DNA of 14,394 bases from Patescibacteria group bacterium. GTDB lineage: Bacteria; Patescibacteriota; Minisyncoccia; UBA6257; 02-FULL-45-10c. Below the pieces are notes generated by a model. It did not search any database, was not told the DNA's origin, and was given only the letters and a program-made list of their open reading frames with translations. The stretch lies in assembly GCA_018896875.1 (NCBI GenBank), contig JAHILT010000054.1, positions 1 to 14,394 on the forward strand, read 5' to 3'. Made by a program: the position numbers and the translations under genes. Position 1 is the first letter of the stretch. The number at the start of each line of letters is the position of its first letter. This document shows positions 10,566 to 14,394 of this stretch, one piece after another.

Positions 10566-11792
10566 ATGGCAAAAAACAGAAAAAAAATTAATAACGACAA
10601 TAAATCAATCGCTCATGGAAAGGCCAATATAAAAGTTATTGGTGTTGGTGGAGGAGGAGGTAATGCTATCCATAGAATGAAAAAATATTTTGAAAGAGGC
10701 GTTGATTTCGTCGCTATTAATTCCGATGCTCAAGATTTGGAATATTGTAATGTAAAAAATAAAATTCATATTGGTAAAAATTTAACTCGTGGACTCGGAG
10801 CTGGTATGAATCCTGACTTAGGCAGACAAGCAGCTGAAGAAACCAAAGCAGAAATAATTGAATTTATTAAAGGAGCTGACTTGGTTTTCATCACAGCTGG
10901 TTTAGGTGGAGGCACTGGAACAGGAGCCTCTCCTGTGATAGCAGAGATAGCTAAAGAATCAGGCGCTTTGACTATAGCCGTTGTAACTAAGCCTTTTTCT
11001 TTTGAGGGAGCCCAGCGAGGCAAAATTGCTGACGAAGGATTGCGACAACTTAGGGAAAAAGTTGATACTATGATTGTTATTCCCAATGACAGAGTTTTCT
11101 CGGTAATAGACAAAGACACTCCTTTAACGAAAGCATTTGATATTGTTGATGAAATTTTACGTTATGCTGTGCAAGGAATAGCTAATTTAATATCTATGCC
11201 AGGTATAGTTAATGTAGATTTTGCTGATGTTAAGGCAATAATGCAGGATGCTGGAGCGGCTATTATTGGTATAGGAATTAGTTCTGGCGAAGAAAGAGCC
11301 ATGAAAGCTGTAAATCAAGCAGTGCATTCACCACTTTTAGAAACTTCTATTGACGGAGCCAAAGGAGTTTTGTTTGGAATTTCAGGGGGAAAGGATCTAA
11401 AGATGAGCGAAATTAATGATATAGCCAAAACTATTTCTGAAGTTGTTGATCCAGAAGCAAAAATAATTTTTGGAGCATATCAGGACAAAAAAATGAAATC
11501 AGGATCTATCAAAGTTACTCTTATCGCTACTGGTTTTTCAGAAAGTTCAATTTCTAGATTTAACAATTCTTCATCTTCAGGTTTATTCAGTTCTTTTACG
11601 GGAGAGAACAAAAGTGTTCCTGGAGAAAACGAGGATAAAAAGAATATTTTATCAATTGATAGAGAAGCAGGGGATTTGCGCATAAGTTCGGCATCAAAAT
11701 CAAAATCAAAAGAAAGGCATGGTTCAGATAAGGAAAAACAAGACTCTGAATGGGATATACCAGCATTTTTAAGAAGAGGAAAGAAGAAATAG
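10566..11792 (+). CDS. ftsZ: Cell division GTPase FtsZ
   Basis: 408 aa. This tubulin homologue polymerises into the division ring. N-terminal IKVIGVGGGGGNAIHRM opens the nucleotide fold, the tubulin signature LGGGTGTGASP is at 113-123, and the T7 loop NVDFAD at 216-221 supplies the catalytic aspartates. A serine- and lysine-rich linker (about 335-395) ends in DIPAFLRR, the conserved C-terminal peptide that binds FtsA, followed by a basic GKKK. All key residues are present. The start context is CATAATTATGGC without a Shine-Dalgarno. The reductase gene follows after 22 bp, suggesting co-transcription. Confidence 0.98.
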   Translation: MAKNRKKINNDNKSIAHGKANIKVIGVGGGGGNAIHRMKKYFERGVDFVAINSDAQDLEYCNVKNKIHIGKNLTRGLGAGMNPDLGRQAAEETKAEIIEFIKGADLVFITAGLGGGTGTGASPVIAEIAKESGALTIAVVTKPFSFEGAQRGKIADEGLRQLREKVDTMIVIPNDRVFSVIDKDTPLTKAFDIVDEILRYAVQGIANLISMPGIVNVDFADVKAIMQDAGAAIIGIGISSGEERAMKAVNQAVHSPLLETSIDGAKGVLFGISGGKDLKMSEINDIAKTISEVVDPEAKIIFGAYQDKKMKSGSIKVTLIATGFSESSISRFNNSSSSGLFSSFTGENKSVPGENEDKKNILSIDREAGDLRISSASKSKSKERHGSDKEKQDSEWDIPAFLRRGKKK

Positions 11793-11814
11793 TATATTTA
11801 GTAATATTTTTAGC

Positions 11815-14052
11815 ATGATTAAATTCATCAAAAAACGTGATGGGAGCATAATTTCATTTGACAAAAAACGCATAGAAGATGCTATTTTAAAGGCAATGAA
11901 TGCTAGCGGACAAGACGGAATCACAGAAACTAAAAAAGTAACTGATTGCGTAGTAAAGGAATTGTTTAAAAAGTATGGTAAAAATAATTTCCCTGGAGTT
12001 GAAAATATACAAGACGTTATTGAAACGAATTTAATTTTAATGGATTATGCCAAGGCAGCTAAGGCATATATTCTTTACAGACAAGAAAGAGCTAGATTGA
12101 GAGATAAAAAACAAGAAATTCCTAGGCATATTAAAAAATTAGCAAGCAAAAGCAAAAAATATTTTCATAATTCATTAGCCGAATTTGTTTATTATCGTAG
12201 CTATTCTCGATGGATAGAAGAAGAAGGAAGGCGTGAAACTTGGATAGAAACAGTAGAGAGATATATGGATTTTATGAAAAGCCATATAGTAAAAAAACTT
12301 AGTGAAAAAGAATACAAAGAAATTCATCAAGCTATTTTAAAACAAGAAATTATGCCTTCTATGCGTTTAATGTGGAGCGCTGGCAATGCCGCACAAAGAA
12401 CCCATGCAGTTGCTTATAATTGTTCTTATATAGCTATTTCTAAGCTTCGCGATTTTTCGGAAACTATGTATCTTTTAATGTGCGGAACAGGAGTGGGTTT
12501 TTCTGTAGAACAACAAACCATTCAAAAACTTCCTCAAATTAAAAGACAGATTGCCAAAAAAAAGAAAGTTTTCACTATCGAAGATGATAAAGAAGGATGG
12601 GCAGATGCTCTTTATCTAGGACTAAAGACTTGGTTTAATGGAGGCGATGTTGAATTTGATTATTCTAAATTGAGACCATTAGGAGCAAGGCTTAAAACAA
12701 TGGGAGGCAAAAGTTCTGGACCAGACCCTTTAAAAAAGGCGTTAAATTTTGCTCGTGAAAGAATACTAAAAAGACAAGGAAGAAGACTTACTTCTTTGGA
12801 CGTTCATGATATTTTTTGCAAAATAGGAGAGGTGGTAGTGATGGGAGGAGTGCGTCGTAGCGCTTTATTATCTTTGTCTGATTTAGATGACGAGGATTTA
12901 AGAGACGCTAAAAAAGGAATGTTTTATTTAACTAATCCTCAAAGAAGTATGGCTAATAATTCTGTAGCTTATGATAAAAAACCTACAGCATCTGAGTTTT
13001 TAGAAGAATGGCTAGCTTTAGCCAAAAGCGGTTCAGGAGAAAGAGGTATTTTTAATCGCGAAGGACTAAAACATCAAATTCCTGAAAGACGATGGAAAAA
13101 AATGGGAAACAAACGTTTTACAGTTGGTTGTAATCCATGCGGAGAAATTAATTTGCGTTCCCGAGAATTTTGTAACCTTTCGGAAGTAGTGGCTCGCCCA
13201 TCTGATACAGAAAAAAGTTTATTAAGAAAAATTAAGTTAGCTGTTATTTTAGGAACTTTTCAATCTACACTTACAGATTTTTCTTATATTTCCAAAGAAT
13301 GGGAAAAGAATTGCGAAGAAGAGAGACTTCTAGGAGTCTCCATTACTGGACAATGGGATTCTTTGATTGCACGAAATAAAAGTACTTTAGATAAACTTAG
13401 AAAAGAAGCTATAAATGTAAATAAAATTTACGCTAAAAAATTTGGGATAAATCAGTCTTTGGCTGTAACTTGTGTAAAGCCATCAGGAACGGTTTCTCAG
13501 CTTGTTGATTCATCTTCTGGTCTTCATCCTCGTTATGCCCCTTATTATATTAGGCGGATAAGAATATCTGCTACAGATAGTTTATTTAAAATGTTAAAAG
13601 ATCAAAAAGTTCCTCATCGTCCTGAAGTTGGGCAAAATTATGATAATGCCACAAGTTATATTTTTGAATTTCCGATTAAAGCTCCAGAAAATAGTGTTTT
13701 TGGCAAAGATTTGTCGGCTATTAAACAGCTAGAACATTGGAAAATAGTTAAAGAAAATTACACTGAACATAATCCATCTGTAACTATTTCTATTAAAAAA
13801 AATGAATGGGTTGAAGTGGCTAATTGGGTTTATGAAAATTGGGATATAGTTGGCGGGCTTTCTTTTCTTCCATGTGAAGATTATGTATATTCAATGGCTC
13901 CATACGAAGAAATTAGCAAAGAAACTTATGAGGAAATGATAGACAAGATGCCTGAAATTGATTTTTCTCAGATTCTTATTTATGAAAAACACGATGAGAC
14001 TCAAGGCTCTAAAGAGCTTGCTTGTGCGGGAGGGAAGTGCGAGATACTATAA
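11815..14052 (+). CDS. nrdJ: Adenosylcobalamin-dependent (class II) ribonucleotide reductase
   Basis: 745 aa, reducing ribonucleotides to deoxyribonucleotides. Residues 1-95 form an ATP-cone regulatory domain (FIKKRDGSIISFDKKRIEDA onward). C203 in AYNCS and C453 in EFCNL are the expected redox pair. NPCGEI (N440, C442, E444) carries the thiyl-radical cysteine and its partners, spaced 11 residues from C453 as in the Lactobacillus enzyme. The C-terminal CAGGKC (C737, C742) matches the CxxxxC shuttle pair of monomeric RTPR-type enzymes. The B12 type is inferred from this resemblance and the absence of a glycyl-radical C-terminus. Such a cell would need B12 from outside unless synthesis is encoded elsewhere. 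Confidence 0.9.
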   Translation: MIKFIKKRDGSIISFDKKRIEDAILKAMNASGQDGITETKKVTDCVVKELFKKYGKNNFPGVENIQDVIETNLILMDYAKAAKAYILYRQERARLRDKKQEIPRHIKKLASKSKKYFHNSLAEFVYYRSYSRWIEEEGRRETWIETVERYMDFMKSHIVKKLSEKEYKEIHQAILKQEIMPSMRLMWSAGNAAQRTHAVAYNCSYIAISKLRDFSETMYLLMCGTGVGFSVEQQTIQKLPQIKRQIAKKKKVFTIEDDKEGWADALYLGLKTWFNGGDVEFDYSKLRPLGARLKTMGGKSSGPDPLKKALNFARERILKRQGRRLTSLDVHDIFCKIGEVVVMGGVRRSALLSLSDLDDEDLRDAKKGMFYLTNPQRSMANNSVAYDKKPTASEFLEEWLALAKSGSGERGIFNREGLKHQIPERRWKKMGNKRFTVGCNPCGEINLRSREFCNLSEVVARPSDTEKSLLRKIKLAVILGTFQSTLTDFSYISKEWEKNCEEERLLGVSITGQWDSLIARNKSTLDKLRKEAINVNKIYAKKFGINQSLAVTCVKPSGTVSQLVDSSSGLHPRYAPYYIRRIRISATDSLFKMLKDQKVPHRPEVGQNYDNATSYIFEFPIKAPENSVFGKDLSAIKQLEHWKIVKENYTEHNPSVTISIKKNEWVEVANWVYENWDIVGGLSFLPCEDYVYSMAPYEEISKETYEEMIDKMPEIDFSQILIYEKHDETQGSKELACAGGKCEIL

Positions 14053-14335
14053 AAAAATAAAAATTAAAAAATCAAAATGGAAAATGACAATGTAAAGTTA
14101 AAAAATAAAATTAAGAAAAGACTTTATGCTTGAGTTTTAAAATTAATCAAATTTATTGATAAACTTCCTAAGAATTCTATTTGCGATATTCTAGGAAAAC
14201 AACTTTTAAGAAGCGAGATAAATATTTTAGACAACATTATGATTTCAAGCATTTTAATATTAAAAAATAAAAAATAATTTTGACATTTTAATTTGTCATT
14301 TTGATATTTGATATTTACATTTTAAATTTACTATA
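14053..14335. other. AT-rich spacer with pseudogene and 'GTCATTTT' repeats
   Basis: After the reductase stop there are A-rich sequences, the four-helix-bundle pseudogene (14077-14277), then degenerate units such as TTTGACATTTT, TTGTCATTTT and TTGATATTTG (14279-14325). Similar units occur at 3462-3474 and 7850-7905. No terminator hairpin was found. Confidence 0.6.
14077..14277 (+). pseudogene. Decayed four-helix-bundle (23S rRNA IVS-type) protein
   Basis: Read from ATG 14077, the frame gives MENDNVKLKNKIKKRLYA, a TGA (14131-14133), then VLKLIKFIDKLPKNSICDIL and GKQLLRSEINILDNIM before stopping at 14275. This matches, from memory, the start of the four-helix-bundle/S23 family (RxYxxxLxLIxFIDxLP, then QLLRSGTSIGANIIEA). 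The family usually runs to about 115-130 aa, so the rest is missing. The stop stands where an aromatic residue is usual, which TGG to TGA would explain; GTS reads as EIN, again by simple transitions. Inactive under the standard code. Confidence 0.7.
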
Positions 14336-14394
14336 ATGAATACTTTCTCACCTTTAGAAAAGCGTGAATTACTATCTCCTCCTCATTGGACAAA
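14336..14394 (+). CDS. Start of a possible gene, cut by the window end
   Basis: An ATG at 14336 opens a frame of 19 codons (MNTFSPLEKRELLSPPHWT) running off the window. The codons look protein-like (SPLEKREL), but the family is not recognised. TATAAT (14332-14337) overlaps the start codon, which would be odd for its own promoter, so this is probably chance AT-richness. Confidence 0.5.
   Translation, partial: MNTFSPLEKRELLSPPHWT

Noticed and set aside
14131..14133. TGA as a sense codon (code 25 or 4)
   Set aside because: ybeY uses TGA as its stop in a normal ATGA overlap with ftsA, and no intact gene contains an internal TGA. The TGA in the four-helix-bundle remnant fits ordinary decay better.
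1..14394. tRNA, rRNA or other known structural RNA genes
   Set aside because: No cloverleaf, T-loop GTTCRA pattern or rRNA-like segment was found by eye in the spacers. A dedicated RNA search could still find diverged ones.

Overview
The window looks like chromosomal DNA of a Candidate Phyla Radiation (Patescibacteria) bacterium, most likely of the Parcubacteria lineage. This is inferred from the AT-rich sequence, the small and divergent housekeeping proteins (a 162-aa peptidyl-tRNA hydrolase, a 126-aa YbeY), the near absence of Shine-Dalgarno sequences, pilus-type proteins resembling uncharacterised CPR families, and intergenic spacers filled with dispersed repeats. The standard bacterial code fits: ybeY ends on TGA overlapping the ftsA start, and glycine uses GGN codons.

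Layout. 1-579 is a non-coding repeat mosaic. 580-3167 (+) holds a one-TM hypothetical protein, a pilin-like protein and a fused PilM/PilN-like pilus assembly protein. 3168-3537 is a repeat mosaic. 3538-4026 (-) is pth. 4098-6254 (+) is a GIY-YIG nuclease ORF bracketed by a 20-bp inverted repeat, then lepB and hisS. 6434-6760 (+) is a HIT hydrolase, and 6869-7747 (-) a DHH-like protein. 7891-10349 (+) is a compact operon with a recognisable promoter: rpsU, yqeY, ybeY, ftsA. After a repeat-filled gap come ftsZ and a class II ribonucleotide reductase (10566-14052, +), then a decayed four-helix-bundle pseudogene and the first 59 bases of another possible gene.

The coding content is mostly housekeeping: translation (pth, hisS, rpsU, ybeY), protein export (lepB), cell division (ftsA, ftsZ), dNTP synthesis, and a surface-pilus group.

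The unusual content is intergenic. At least five repeat families are interleaved and nested. (a) A 15-bp GC-rich near-palindrome (CCTGCCCGGCCAGGG) shows apparently exact insertions, including one copy in the centre of another and one possibly inside a gene. (b) A 55-82-bp element has a terminal stem and internal hairpins that differ in sequence but keep their pairing; one copy has an unoccupied counterpart in the same window. (c) An inverted repeat, ATCCCACACATAA paired with its complement, brackets the GIY-YIG ORF and also a 74-bp non-coding stretch. (d) CTAG-rich heptamer islands abut the ends of genes. (e) A 30-bp tandem repeat can form hairpins. Together (a), (b) and (c) suggest a group of very small mobile sequences without an obvious transposase, with the GIY-YIG nuclease as a candidate mobilising enzyme for (c). 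That functional link is inference only.
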